DNA of 64,000 bases from Cylindrodendrum hubeiense (Eukaryota > Ascomycota > Sordariomycetes > Hypocreales > Nectriaceae): NCBI GenBank assembly GCA_014621425.1, contig JAANBB010000112.1:38113-102112 (forward strand), given 5' to 3'. The notes below the pieces were generated by a model. The model did not search any database. It saw only the letters and a list, made by a program, of their open reading frames with translations, and had not been told where the DNA came from. The translations under genes and the position numbers were made by a program. Position 1 is the first letter of the stretch. The number at the start of each line of letters is the position of its first letter. Positions 12,045 through 22,794 of this stretch are shown piece by piece.

Positions 12045-14106
12045 TCAGTAGGACATGTCGAAACCACAGGGCGATATCTCGGTCTTGGGCATCCTCATGT
12101 AAAGAGCCTGATATGTCTTGGCCCATGGCTCAGCCGTTGGGGCCGGTGTTACATTGGGCTCGGAAGGATTCCTCTGACACTCAGCATCTGAGGTAGCTAT
12201 GACAGAGGACACACCAGACACGCCATCGATGACCGCGGAGCCCGCCGAAGTTTCTGGTATATTGTAAGCCTGCTCAGCTGCAGGGTGGGGCTCGCTGGGC
12301 GGCGAGATGTTCGATCCATCTGGATCTGCAGAACTGAGATGCATCTTCGGGTAGCCTGGCAAACAGATAGCAGGGTCGAAGGAGACGAGCACGAGCGGCC
12401 TGGGCCGGCCCCGAGCCGCGTGCCCTGGGGCGTAGATTAGAGTTCGATCGTCCATGGCCCAATCAACCTCGCCCAGTGGTATCTGAGGATAGAGGATGTT
12501 GTGAAGTTGGGCCAGTTCAGGATTGGGTGGTGAAGTCTGGTCCGGTGGCCAGAACTTGACCCCATGATGTAATTTCGTGCGTACTTTCTCGGAGGTGTTA
12601 GATTGAGTATTTGATGATTGGTCCTGACACGTCCCAGAGGTCTCATCCGCATTCCCGTGGGTGGAATCCAGTTTTGGTCGAACCCGGAGTCGCAGGCGCT
12701 GGGACTCGTCGATAAGGTCCAGAAAGGTCTCGCACGATGAGTTATAAAACCGAACGAAGCACTCCCCTATTGTAAACATAGAGCCCAAAGCCCCGTTGTC
12801 GCCGATGTGTACATTTTCCGGGGGCCGTGTCTCAATGTGTGTTTCACTGTCCCATGCGTTGGGATCATGTCCCTCCTCGTCCGACGACGATTCCTCTCTG
12901 GGAAGCGTGTCTCTGAGGATATCCGACATCGGATGACGAACGAGGCCACCATTTTCGTCGTCTGGGTCGAAGCGAATCTCCTTTTTATAGCAGGTGCGTT
13001 GGCTCTGGGCGTTTGTCGGAAGGCATTCGCGACGAGAGTCGAAAATGAACAGCTTCCCCGAAACCTCGTCCCGTGTGATTTGGAGCGAGTCCCAGCGCTG
13101 ATCGACCGGGCCCTCAGCCGCATGTCGTCGCCAAAGATTTCGCATTGGCGGCGACTTGCAGCTCTCGCGGGTTGCCTCGCGAAGAGGGAACCGCACCACA
13201 TGATAGTAAGAATTCCACTTCCCGTGCTCTGGATGAAGCTTGTTTTTATTTGAGAGGCAGTAAAAGTACTCATCGAAGATCTCAAAACAGATGTCCTGGC
13301 CCAGATTGGAGCCGGCAAAGTTCCAGAGAATCAGATCTGAGGTCCACTCCCGTTTCTGAAAATCGAGCCGCTGAAGCGCCCATCGCTTAAAGCCGTCGAA
13401 TCCGGGCTGGGATTTTGTGCCGTAGACGAGGTAATCCCCATTATTCCGAACGAATAGTTTTTGTGTTGAATGTAGTCTGTGAAAAGCAAGGACCTTAAGG
13501 TCCTTGGTGCGCAAGACGACCAACCAGCTCACCGCCACGCCCTCGCAATCCTGGTGGCTGTACAATGACGATATGATACCGTGAGAGTAGTGCACGGGGC
13601 GGAAGCTGTAGAGACTTGACCACTGAAAGTCGGGATCCAAGCAATGCAACATCCACGGAATTTTGATAACCAGCTCTTCCTGCGCTGACTGGTGCACATC
13701 AAGAATATGGAGATTCTCTCGGTCAGCGGTATAGCAAAGAACACCGTTATTGTAGATGAAGCTCTCGGCCATGGCCACGACGGCGACCAAGTATGGCTCC
13801 GCATACCGAACCGCATTCCGCCTCTTGACAAGCCTCCGCAGGCCCCTCGCATAAGCATGTAGTGACTGTGCCTCGACGGCTTCGGGTGAGAACTTGATCC
13901 TCTGGGTATGAATGCCGTCAGCGAGGTTGTCAGCGGGCAAGGGGAGGCTAAGGCCCGCTCACCTGGAGGGCCACGCGACAGATGCTCTCGTTGCGCAGGA
14001 TGTAGCGGAGATGGCGGCAAGTCTGGCCAAAGTCAAAGAGGTCGTCAATGTGAAGAAGCTCGGCGATGAGCGAAATGATCTCAATGGGGAGCTTGAGGAG
14101 GCTCAT
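12045..14106 (-). CDS. F-box domain protein
   Basis: Two exons (14106-13963 and 13901-12045) with a 61-bp phase-0 intron; 666 residues. Exon 1 is almost entirely the F-box: LLKLPIEIISLIAELLHIDD..FGQTCRHLRYILRN, matching the LP-E-I---I---L---DL----TC---- pattern that binds Skp1. The rest (RIKFSPEAVEAQSLHAYARG onward) is an uncharacterised region containing several strands such as GVLCYTADRENLHILDV and SGKLFIFDSRRE, compatible with a divergent beta-propeller, followed by acidic and Pro-rich segments. It is probably a substrate receptor of an SCF ubiquitin ligase; the substrate is unknown. The ATG at 14106 is chosen because the F-box starts four residues later. The intron choice is supported by clean GTGAGC and CCCAG sites and an open frame through both exons. 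Confidence 0.85.
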
Positions 14107-16110
14107 GGTTATTGCACCCCGAAGGCTCTCGCGCCGGCGTAGAAGGACCGTCCCGAGACGAATTGACTGTAGTAAGGCATGTGTCTCAACTCTACGGGAG
14201 AAGGCGCGAGAGCACAGCTCGATTGAGAGAGAACCAAGACATTATTATAGATGGCGACAATGAGGGAAGGTGATGAGAAGGAAGAGGTTTACACACAGTC
14301 ACCGCAGCCTTACAAAAGCTTCGCCGGGGGGTGTCTGAGCCTCGAGGCATTGAGGGTTTGATCCGGCAGAGCAGGAGCAGAGCCTCAATTTCCGCGCATG
14401 GGCTCATCCGGCCCTCGCTCTAGACTTTGTCCTATGTGGGACGCGGGGACTCTGGATGTGCATCGTGCCTTTGGCGCTTGTGTCACGTCGGTCTGGTTCG
14501 TGGCTGGGAATGTAGCAGAGCTCCCATGGCATACCTCTCCTGCGCCCCCTGAGTGACAAGGTCAGGCTCTGATCTCATGAGATATCTGAAGGGCTGGGAT
14601 ATGATCACACGAGGGGGGTGCCTCAATTCGGGCATCATTGAGGACGATGCGGAATATGCGCGCACGCAGGGAGTAGCGCAACATGAGCGAGGATCTGGGA
14701 TTCGGTGCGGTGTCGGCTGGTGTGGAGAGTGAATAGAGGAGCGCCGGTAGCGAAATAGCGGCCGTAGGTGCACTGTCTGCACTGCTGCAGACTGCACAGC
14801 GCAACGTCTGCCGTAGGGGCCCATTTTAGAGGATTTTAGAGCAGGCTCCAATAAAACCAGAACACAGAGCAGAGTTTCTTTGCTTGACGATGGCATCTAC
14901 TTCAGCAGGGCGTTCTAGCCACCGTCACGTCTACATCGATTCCATTTTCGGAGAGCGGGGGGCCGGGATCCCTGGAGTATAGTGCCCTGGTTGACAGAGC
15001 CTGGCGGGACGAGCTGCGGGCGTCGGTCTGGGCGCCGGCTGCAATGGAAGACGGTGACCACACACGAACACACCCACTTCTCCCGGGGCACCAATAGGGC
15101 GTGGCGTGGCATGAGGCTCTGCAAGCACTGCGACCGCTAGTTGCAGTGGGTCGCCGAGCACGCTACCAGCAAGCAAGCAGCGTTTGAGCCTCTGGATCCC
15201 CGGCTCTGGCATTCGCATCCGTCAGCAGTTTTGTCACCTGTTGTTATCATGATCATGCAAAAGCGACACTATCGGTATTCGCTGGCCAGGTCGATCGGCC
15301 AGGTTAGCTTCCTATTGGATGCCTGCCCGCCGGGTTGATGCACGCAGCTGTATTGTTGTTGGTTCAGCAGCGTCGTGGTAGCTGCTGGCACCCCACCAGT
15401 AGTTGGCTCGTCCTGGCCACCTTAAGCCAACCTGGCGCAAGGGAAAATATGCTACGTTGGCAGGCCTGCGCCTGTGGTGTGTGATACACTGGTGACTCGA
15501 TCCGTATAAGCTGTAAAAAAAACATCCCAAACAAGGATTTACCGCATAATAGGCGTGGCTGGGCTAGCTAGGTCATGGATTGCCACGGCGAGCTTACATG
15601 ACACAGGTGTGATTGAGGCTCAACTGGTGCCGAGGCAAGAATCTACTCTCCTGAGGCCTGCAGCCTTGGCCCTTTCCCTTTCCCTTTCCCCTTCCCCCTC
15701 TTCTTCGACCTCCTGATTGAGGCTCTGCTTGAGGCTCTGAGCATGGCTCGGTAGATGATCCAGTGGCCTATATTCTCGTGTTCACCTCCTCCGTATTGCT
15801 TTGACATGATCCACACCTGCACACCCACCTCGGCATCCACACCTCACATCACATCACACCCATACGAGCGTCGCAGAGCCTCACCTCCAGAGGCTTACAC
15901 TACACACGACCCAAGGACCGGCGAGCGGGGTCAAGGATGCACAATATTTTGTCCGCTAATTGAGATATACGTGGCCGTCCACACCACCCATCCTTGCTCC
16001 GTGGCGCTCCGGAGCAGAGCCGCAAAAGGTATCCTTGACAAGTGCCCTGTTTCGAGTAACACATGACAAGAGTACTATGCCAGGCACGCAGCCAACGCCC
16101 GTCCAATCAA
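14107..16110. other. Intergenic, promoter of the F-box gene and 3' flank of the MOSC fusion gene
   Basis: About 2 kb. A pyrimidine tract of repeated TTTCCC units lies near 15667-15700. I see no supported gene; several antisense open frames around 14.5-15.2 kb have no recognisable protein character. Confidence 0.45.
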
Positions 16111-17817
16111 CTAGATCTCAATCGAAATCCGCCCAATGCCTCTGCTTACACATGATAGCATCGCCGTTTCCTTCTCATGCGGCTGAAGCGCTGAGCCCCG
16201 ATGGTCCACGCGACCACTCTTGAGCGTTGTCTTGCACGTCCCGCAGTTGCCCACCTCGCAACTTGAGGGAACCTCTCCAAATTCTCGTCGAAGTACCTCG
16301 AGGAGACTCTCCTCCTCTCCCACCTTGACCACCTTGCCGCCTTTGTTGACAACTGCAGCCTCGAACGGGTCGCCTGAAATGTCAGCCGCAAACGCCTCAA
16401 AGTGAACCTCGCTGGCGGGGACGCAACATTCTTCGACGGCTTCCTTGGCAGCTTCCATCATTCTGTTGGGTCCACAGACGTAGAGGTGGCTGTTCCATGG
16501 TAACGTCTTGACAATGTTCTTGATGTCCATCCTCTCGCCCTTGGACTTGTCGTATATCGTGACACTCTCGCTCATAGTCTCCAAGCGATCTTGGAATGGT
16601 GCCTCCTCGGTGGAGCGCACGGCGTAGTGAAGATCGCAGGCTAAGTGGATTGAATGGAAACGCTTAAGCAGAGCTAGGAAGGCTGTGATTCCTATCCCGC
16701 CCGCAATGAAGACGTGTACGCTTGCAGATGTAGCATGAATCACATCCGCTGTGATCCTGCCCACCTGTATAATGTCGTCGACCTTGGTAGATTCGTGGAG
16801 GTATCGAGAACCCCCACGGCTGTTGTCGTCGAGAGCGATGCCGAGTTCAAACATGTTGCCAATGTTTTCTTTGTCGCACTTTTCTGCTGTAGAGACCATT
16901 GAGTAGGTCCTAAGCAATCCATTTGGAAGTTTCAACTTCACATGTGATCCTGGAAGATATTTGTCGGCCTCCAAATCCGGCTGGACAGCCTTGAAAACCA
17001 GGGACACGATGCTCGGCGTTTCCATTTTGCGCTCGATAATCTTAAAGTCCTTCCATGCGTCCTCTTTCTGACTCTTCCGCTTCGCCTTGGCCACCCTCTT
17101 TCTGAATTGGCCTCTGCTTTCCTCGCCCAGCGCTTCTATCGCGGCAAGCTCTTCGTTCATGGCGAGATTATTCGTATCGCGATGGAGGTACTCTTGAACC
17201 CGCTCAACTGTCCACCGGGGCCATTTCCGCTCTACGAGCTTCAGCTCATCTCCCACGTCGACGGTGCCCTCGCGTATGACACGGTAGTACCAGCCTGTGC
17301 GACTCGTCTGGTATGTTTGGGGTGCAAAGTTCTTGAGAGAGAACCGGTGGTTTAGTTTGAAGCATGGCTGGCGAGGGAGAGACACCTGGAGGAGGACCTC
17401 TGGGCCAACAGAGATGATGTCGCCGATGCACACATTGCGTTCGTTCATAGAAGCTGTGACGAAATTCTCGCCAAAGCCTCCGGGGACGAACTTGTCTACT
17501 CGCTCCGGATAGGAGGCTTGCCAGTCGTGGTAATGGGACGAACAGTCTTAGGTGTTTGTTACTATGTGTGCGCTCCACGAAGCAGAGCCGTACTCACAAC
17601 CCAGGATGGCCTTGTCGGGCCCGCCATGGAATGTTGGATCATGTTCATCTCCTTCGAGACCTAGTTTTGTGAGCTTCATTGGGCCTGGGCAAATCTTTTT
17701 GTCGATCCCAGAGGTGATTTCTAAGCCAGGCATTTTTTTCATTCTCGAGGTCCGTATTTCCAGTAGCCTGTCTACCCCAAATGGGCGGCACAGGTCAGCA
17801 GCAAGGGGAATGCCCAT
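16111..17817 (-). CDS. MOSC domain fused to FAD/NAD ferredoxin reductase with 2Fe-2S domain
   Basis: Two exons (17817-17598 and 17546-16111), a 51-bp intron splitting a Tyr codon, 551 residues. The order is as follows. A YiiM-like MOSC domain shows LGLEGDEHDPTFHGGPDKAI, GYCSSHYHDW, VPGGFGENF and the conserved Cys in SLPRQPCFKL. A three-helix segment follows (WTVERVQEYLHRD). A charged linker leads to a ferredoxin-reductase FAD domain (LRTYSMVS) and an NAD domain (AGGIGITAFLALLKRF). The C-terminus is a plant-type 2Fe-2S ferredoxin with Cys503, Cys508, Cys511 and Cys539 (C-x4-C-x2-C-x27-C). MOSC domains handle molybdenum cofactor or sulfur chemistry, for example reduction of N-hydroxylated bases by YiiM. 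The fused chain can pass NAD(P)H electrons via FAD and the iron-sulfur cluster to the MOSC centre. The substrate is unknown. Confidence 0.88.
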
Positions 17818-18830
17818 CTTGAAGAGGTCAGTTGATGAACGGCGGTGACGAGAATAGTTTTTTGAGGGTTAGAATTAAGACGAGGTTCTTACATCAGAGG
17901 CGGAGATTTTATTGTCGCCGATTAGCTCCCGATCGAATCCAATTAGTCAAAGCTGATAGGACAATTGGAAGCCGCTCTCTACAGCACCGGTGCCGTAATT
18001 ATTACTGTACCGCTTACATCCCCACAGATCTGTGGCACCTATTTTTATCACCCGCCTCGGAAAATTGTTCATCGGTCACGGAATAATGACTGGCTTGTTC
18101 GTAGCCCATGCTAGCTTGGTCGTAACTGTCGCATTGCTCTTCTCAGGATTTACGAGTTAGTTTCTCTCAAGGGAGGCCCTCGATCTTGCCGAGTGGACGG
18201 CTCTCAAATACGTCACAGAGCAATGCAATAGTAAATTGGTAAAATATTCCCTTGCTCGTCATCTAATGCCAGGAAACCTTGAGTAATATAGCTCCTAGGT
18301 CGCGAGTTTGCCGTCTCTGAAGTGTAAGGAGGCCTTAACATGCCCCACCTCTATATGTGAGATAGCTCCTCTTCCCCACATTGACCCGGTGACTGAACCC
18401 AGGCTCATCCACAGCTCGGTCGACGTCGCTGCGACTGCACTGGTTTCCTTAAATCTCAAGTCAATGTTTCACTGATCGGTGCCGGTTTCTGCTCTGCACG
18501 GGCTTTTTCAAGCTGGAATTGCACTGGTGTTACACGCATCCCTGCACTGACGCTTCCTTTAACATGGGCTCAACTTCGTGGTTTCGAGTCTGCTCATCGA
18601 TCGTAGTCTCTGTCGCATTGGGTACCGTTTCTTCTTCTTTTTATTTGTACGCCAAACCAACCGCTGGGGGATTTTTGGCTAGTTCACAATGCAACCAGTA
18701 CAACGGAAAATAAGCTGTCCACTGATGGCGAATACATCACGGCACTCTAGCCCAGCTCTAGCCTGAGAATTAAGGCAGAGCTTGCACTCGCTGTCACAGG
18801 TCCTAACTAAAGCACTATCATGGAAGTTCC
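17818..18830. other. Intergenic, promoter of the MOSC fusion gene
   Basis: About 1 kb without a convincing conserved gene. It includes one small open frame with a signal-like N-terminus, listed separately. Confidence 0.45.
18564..18713 (+). CDS. Possible small secreted peptide (uncertain)
   Basis: An intron-free 49-residue frame starts at the ATG at 18564. It begins MGSTSWFRVCSSIVVSVALG and ends in a polar tail with a single further Cys, so the N-terminus resembles a signal peptide. There is no family match, and the surrounding sequence is decayed, so this may be chance. Confidence 0.15.
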   Translation: MGSTSWFRVCSSIVVSVALGTVSSSFYLYAKPTAGGFLASSQCNQYNGK

Positions 18831-19184
18831 TTACGCTAAGACGTAGCCACCTGGATTTCGACGAAGAGTCGTGTTTCGATCCTGCTTGTCCATTAGAGCA
18901 TAGACAATCTCAGCCATGACTAGAGTGTTGGCGAAGACAAAGAATGCCCGCGCAGGCCATCGTAATTACAAAATCGGCGGAGCTTCCTCGTAGGAAACCA
19001 TTTCCACAGTAGTCAAGCCAAGAAACGATGGGATACCGTCTAGGAACCTGTCGATTGTGAGCCACTTGCCCACGTCGGTCCGCAAGTTTCCTGATAAGAA
19101 TGCAGAGCGAGGATGGTTCGCACAAGGTCAAAAGCAAAAGTCTAATCTGTAAAGGCCCCATTTCATAGCTTTCCTCGCAAAAGA
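18831..19184 (-). pseudogene. Decayed fragment of an unrecognised, possibly membrane-associated gene
   Basis: One minus-strand frame reads protein-like sequence interrupted by two stops. Segments include SFARKAMKWGLYRLDFCF, then a TGA, RTDVGKWLTIDRFLDGIP and TTVEMVSYEEAPPIL, then a TAA, then RWPARAFFVFANTLVMAEIV and a short polar tail ending GGYVLA with TAA at 18831. Both internal stops are one C-to-T change away from sense (CGA and CAA), as RIP would produce. A further hydrophobic piece (MGVLIFFIIATVVLGTYVD) lies upstream near 19330-19392 and could be an earlier exon. I cannot name the family. Confidence 0.45.
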
Positions 19185-20108
19185 CTGGAATCAAAATATC
19201 GATGGAGATCCTTAATGTGTTTAGTAGATACCGTGAAGTGCTCGGAAGGTTACTTGCAAGATGTGAGCCACGGCCCATTTTCCAATCCTACCCTGGTAGT
19301 GTGATTGGATTTCGAGAACAAATTAGAGGGAAATATCAACGTAAGTCCCTAGAACGACTGTGGCAATGATGAAGAATATGAGGACGCCCATCCCAGGAGA
19401 CTGGGCTTACTTTCCGACTGCCATAACCAATAACGAAGCGATTTAATGACTTGACAACGGGCTTACCGAGAGCTACCATTTGAGATGAGTGAAAGACGTG
19501 AATATATGTAAATTATTCCGTTGGTGTTGAATGGATGCGAGTAAAGTAGGGGATTCCCGATTTGAAGATGGTTGCTTGAGTGTCTCCTCTGGGGGTCAGG
19601 TTAATGCTATTTCATTTGAAGTGAAGCAACAGTGCGAATCAAGAGACAAATAACATAAAGAATAGACACGCAGAAAACCATTAGACGTTCTACCTGCAGA
19701 TGAAAGAAGTCAATGCTATCGCTGTGGGATGGGCTAGATTTGATAGCACCGTCCCGAGGCCTGAGCAGGTGGGTGGGAAGGCGTCATGGGGAAATGCATT
19801 ATTTTAAATTGCAGTAACTCCGAGTATACAATTAAATTTAATTTAAGGACTTAATATTTGAGAAGCTTGCTCATTTCTGTGAGTTTCGCAGATGGCTAGC
19901 AGAGGGAGGTCAAGGTACATCGAGCTGGGCGTACAGTGCTAATACACAACTGATAAAACTGGGTAATACTGTGGGTCTCGACTTTTTTTTTGTTATCGCT
20001 CGCTCACCTTCGAATCTTTTTTTCGAGTTCATGATCACCTCGACATCCTTCGTTTAGCTCCATCCACGACATTCTGCACGACGTGCAAGTTGCCGAGGAT
20101 AGCTCATC
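19185..20108. other. Decayed or intergenic DNA and RRP7 promoter
   Basis: An AT-rich patch lies around 19797-19865. There is no supported gene other than possible upstream remnants of the decayed gene. Confidence 0.4.
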
Positions 20109-21050
20109 ATGGCGCATACCGAGGAGACCAGCGACCAGTTCGCAATCCTCCCCATCGAAATCCCCGGGACGTCGTCATACCCAGAAACAGCCATCCACGA
20201 GGTTCGCGTGCGACGCAATGCGCCCAAGATCCCAACTGCAAACGATTCCCGAAGCCTGTTCTTGAAGAATATTCCGGCAGATAGCACTGGGCCTCACTTC
20301 CGCGGCGTGTTCACCGAGCTCGTCGGGGCTGGACGGTTCGAATCAATCACATTCGAGGACGAGACAAAGACATCCCTGACGATTGATCCCGCGGCAGCCA
20401 CGAAAGTCACTGCCCTCACACGCAAGAGAAAGCACGGAGAAGCGGAAGAGGAGGAACGAGCGCGTGAGGAGCAGGCCTTGCAGCTGCCGCAGATCTGGTC
20501 GCGACGTCTGCAAAGGAGCAGCAGCACAGCCGTCGTGTTACTGGCCGACGAGAAAAGCGTGCAGCAGGTTCTCAAAGCTATTACCAAGGTTCACAAGTCG
20601 AAGAAATATCCCTCATGGGGCAGTAACCTGGCCGACGAGGTCCCAGCTCTGGGATCGGCATGGATTGCATCTCACCTGCAGCTCTCGCGCGTGGACAAGC
20701 AAGCCACCCAGAAGGCTGTCCATGCCTTCTTCAATGCATTCAACCGCAAGGAGAAGGAAGCTGTGGAACTTTCTAAGCGACTCCGCAACGAGCCTGATGA
20801 CGATGGTTTCGTGACCGTTGTCCGTGGAGGAAGAGTGGCGCCAGCCAGCCGAAACGAGGCCGAGGAGGCGAAGCGCAAGATGTACGAGAGAGACACGAAG
20901 AAGAAGTCCGAAACGCAGGACTTCTACAGGTTCCAGCTTAGAGAGAAGCGCAAGGCAGAACAGGCTGTACTGCTGAGCAGATTCGAGGAAGACAGGCGGA
21001 AGGTCAACGCAATGCGACAGCAGCGGGGCAAATTTAGACCGGAGACATGA
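20109..21050 (+). CDS. RRP7: Ribosomal RNA processing protein 7 (Rrp7)
   Basis: Single exon, 313 residues, similar in length to yeast Rrp7. Rrp7 is a small-subunit processome component needed for 35S pre-rRNA cleavage and 40S assembly, working with Utp22 in the nucleolus. The N-terminal part carries the RRM-like region (SRSLFLKNIPADSTGPHFRG, and VVLLADEKSVQQVLKAI). The diagnostic C-terminal domain has DDDGFVTVVRGGR and TQDFYRFQLREKRKAEQAVL, then a Lys/Arg-rich end QQRGKFRPET. A Lys/Arg/Glu insert (RKRKHGEAEEEERAREEQ) sits in the middle of the RRM region. The ATG at 20109 is the first in frame and gives the expected N-terminus. Confidence 0.93.
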   Translation: MAHTEETSDQFAILPIEIPGTSSYPETAIHEVRVRRNAPKIPTANDSRSLFLKNIPADSTGPHFRGVFTELVGAGRFESITFEDETKTSLTIDPAAATKVTALTRKRKHGEAEEEERAREEQALQLPQIWSRRLQRSSSTAVVLLADEKSVQQVLKAITKVHKSKKYPSWGSNLADEVPALGSAWIASHLQLSRVDKQATQKAVHAFFNAFNRKEKEAVELSKRLRNEPDDDGFVTVVRGGRVAPASRNEAEEAKRKMYERDTKKKSETQDFYRFQLREKRKAEQAVLLSRFEEDRRKVNAMRQQRGKFRPET

Positions 21051-22794
21051 AGTCAATATTTGCCGAAAAGCAAACATTGCTGTAAGTTATATTGCCCTCT
21101 CCATTTCTCCATTTCTCTGTCCAAGGATGACGTCGCGGGGCCATCGAAACACGGCGGGAGACCTGAGTTTACTTGGGTCTTCCTGTGGATGCCGAAAAAA
21201 ACCGCGTTAACAACAAAATCTTCTCAAATTTGTCTGAATATTCGACTTTACCTCAACTCTTATGTTGCTATTATGGGTCGGAACGGATGCTAATTGAGAC
21301 CAGAGCCTATATATGCGAAGAGCAACCTTTACTTCAACTCGTCAGCCAATAGGTGCATTTTCTAGAGTCAAACTGCTACGAGGAATCTTTGGTAGATGTG
21401 CCCTCAACATGGCCTTGGTCTGGACGGCAATCTGGGCGGGGCAAGGCTCGGCAGTTTGACAAGCTGAACAAGCTGAACGAGCTGAACGGGATGATACCTG
21501 CCATCCCTGGCAGGCATGTGGAACATGCAGTCGCATTATCGGCTCCCGCATAGATGACGGCTTGACGGGATGCTGGGGTACCTCGGGCGAAGATTCTAGC
21601 CGCGTCTGCCTATGTTAATGCCGATGGTTTACCAGGATCATCCAGGTTCACCACGAGGTGCTCCCAATCGGTTTCCAGGTCTATTACAAGATCAAGAAGC
21701 CCTCTATAGGTGTTTGCACGTGGGAAACTACACAAACTACTGGCTAATTTTGAATTGGATGTCGTGAGAAGGGTTCTCTGTGGTTTATACCCGTCACGAG
21801 GTGTTTGCTCCAGCAGATAGGAACGCAATGTCCATGAATTGATCAAACGCAGTCCCACATCTTCGTAATAAATCGGGTTGATTGTCTCCCAAAACGAGAT
21901 TCGGCAGTCAACTTGGTGACCTGTCGGGTTGCACAGCCTGTGATGACACACCTGGTCCCTGCTTGATCCATGATCTTCTTTGCTGTTGTTCGGCATTTGT
22001 GCTGCCGCTCCGTGGCCCCGAATGGGGTTGGTTCATTGAAGTCTCTGCAATGAGTTTTCGCGGGAGGGGAATATCTCTTTTCGGCTTAATCAAATGCTCT
22101 ATAATGGGTCTTGCTGACAAGAATTGAGGCCGGGGTGGTGTGAGGCTATTACCAGACAGTCATGTCATTGATTTCAGTCCGAGACTGCCAATCCGCAACG
22201 GCACGGCAAGGGCCTATTCGGTTTACATGACTTGGGCTCCGTTCAGATATTCAATTAAGCGCAGGTCACGACCGTGGCCCCGGCAGAGGCCATTCTCTCG
22301 AGTTGTTCTGACCATCGACTTAGGGCTCAAGACATCGAGTGCGGAGTAGATGCAGGCGTCGTCCTGTCGACCTGTCAACCCAGGCGACGACCCAAAAAAG
22401 GGCCCAAATCTGGCCACCCATTGCCTCTTCTCGTACAGCCATGTGGTCCTGCAGCCTTAGGAGGACTACCGTATGATGCGTTTCTGCTGCAATGCCAGTT
22501 GGCGAGACATGTCTTGTCGAAGTAATGCTGGTCGCCCGCTTTCGCCCTTGCTCGTCTACGAGTTGGGCATGGGTGACGGGCGAGCGGTCGGACGCCGGCC
22601 ACCTTAGTCATCCCAGGCCGTCTTGTTTACTTTCCCCCACATAGCAACCAACCCAAACAAAATCGCAAGCCCGCCATCATATGCGCCATCCTCACCACCT
22701 TAAGCTGGCTCCTTGAAAAATCCAACAAGCGCGCTCTCGATGACGTGAATGCCCACGCTCTTACTCTACCTGGGTTTTGAGTCTCCCGCCCAAC
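21051..22794. other. Intergenic between RRP7 and the TinC-like gene
   Basis: About 1.7 kb. It has a short 9-bp repeat (AAGCTGAAC-type, three copies, about 21461-21489) and one weak minus-strand open frame. Nothing else is supported. Confidence 0.45.
21610..21996 (-). pseudogene. Possible F-box-type gene fragment (uncertain)
   Basis: A minus-strand frame contains NPIYYEDVGLRLINSW and YRGLLDLVIDLETDWEHLVV, which resemble the post-F-box 'LYrdV.L' pattern common in fungal F-box proteins. There is no F-box itself, no intron-exon structure and no clear N-terminus. It is either a relic or a chance open frame. Confidence 0.22.

Noticed and set aside
12045..13940. Start of the F-box gene at the internal ATG at 13940
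   Set aside because: That ATG lies inside the intron; splicing at 13902-13962 adds a full F-box from the ATG at 14106.
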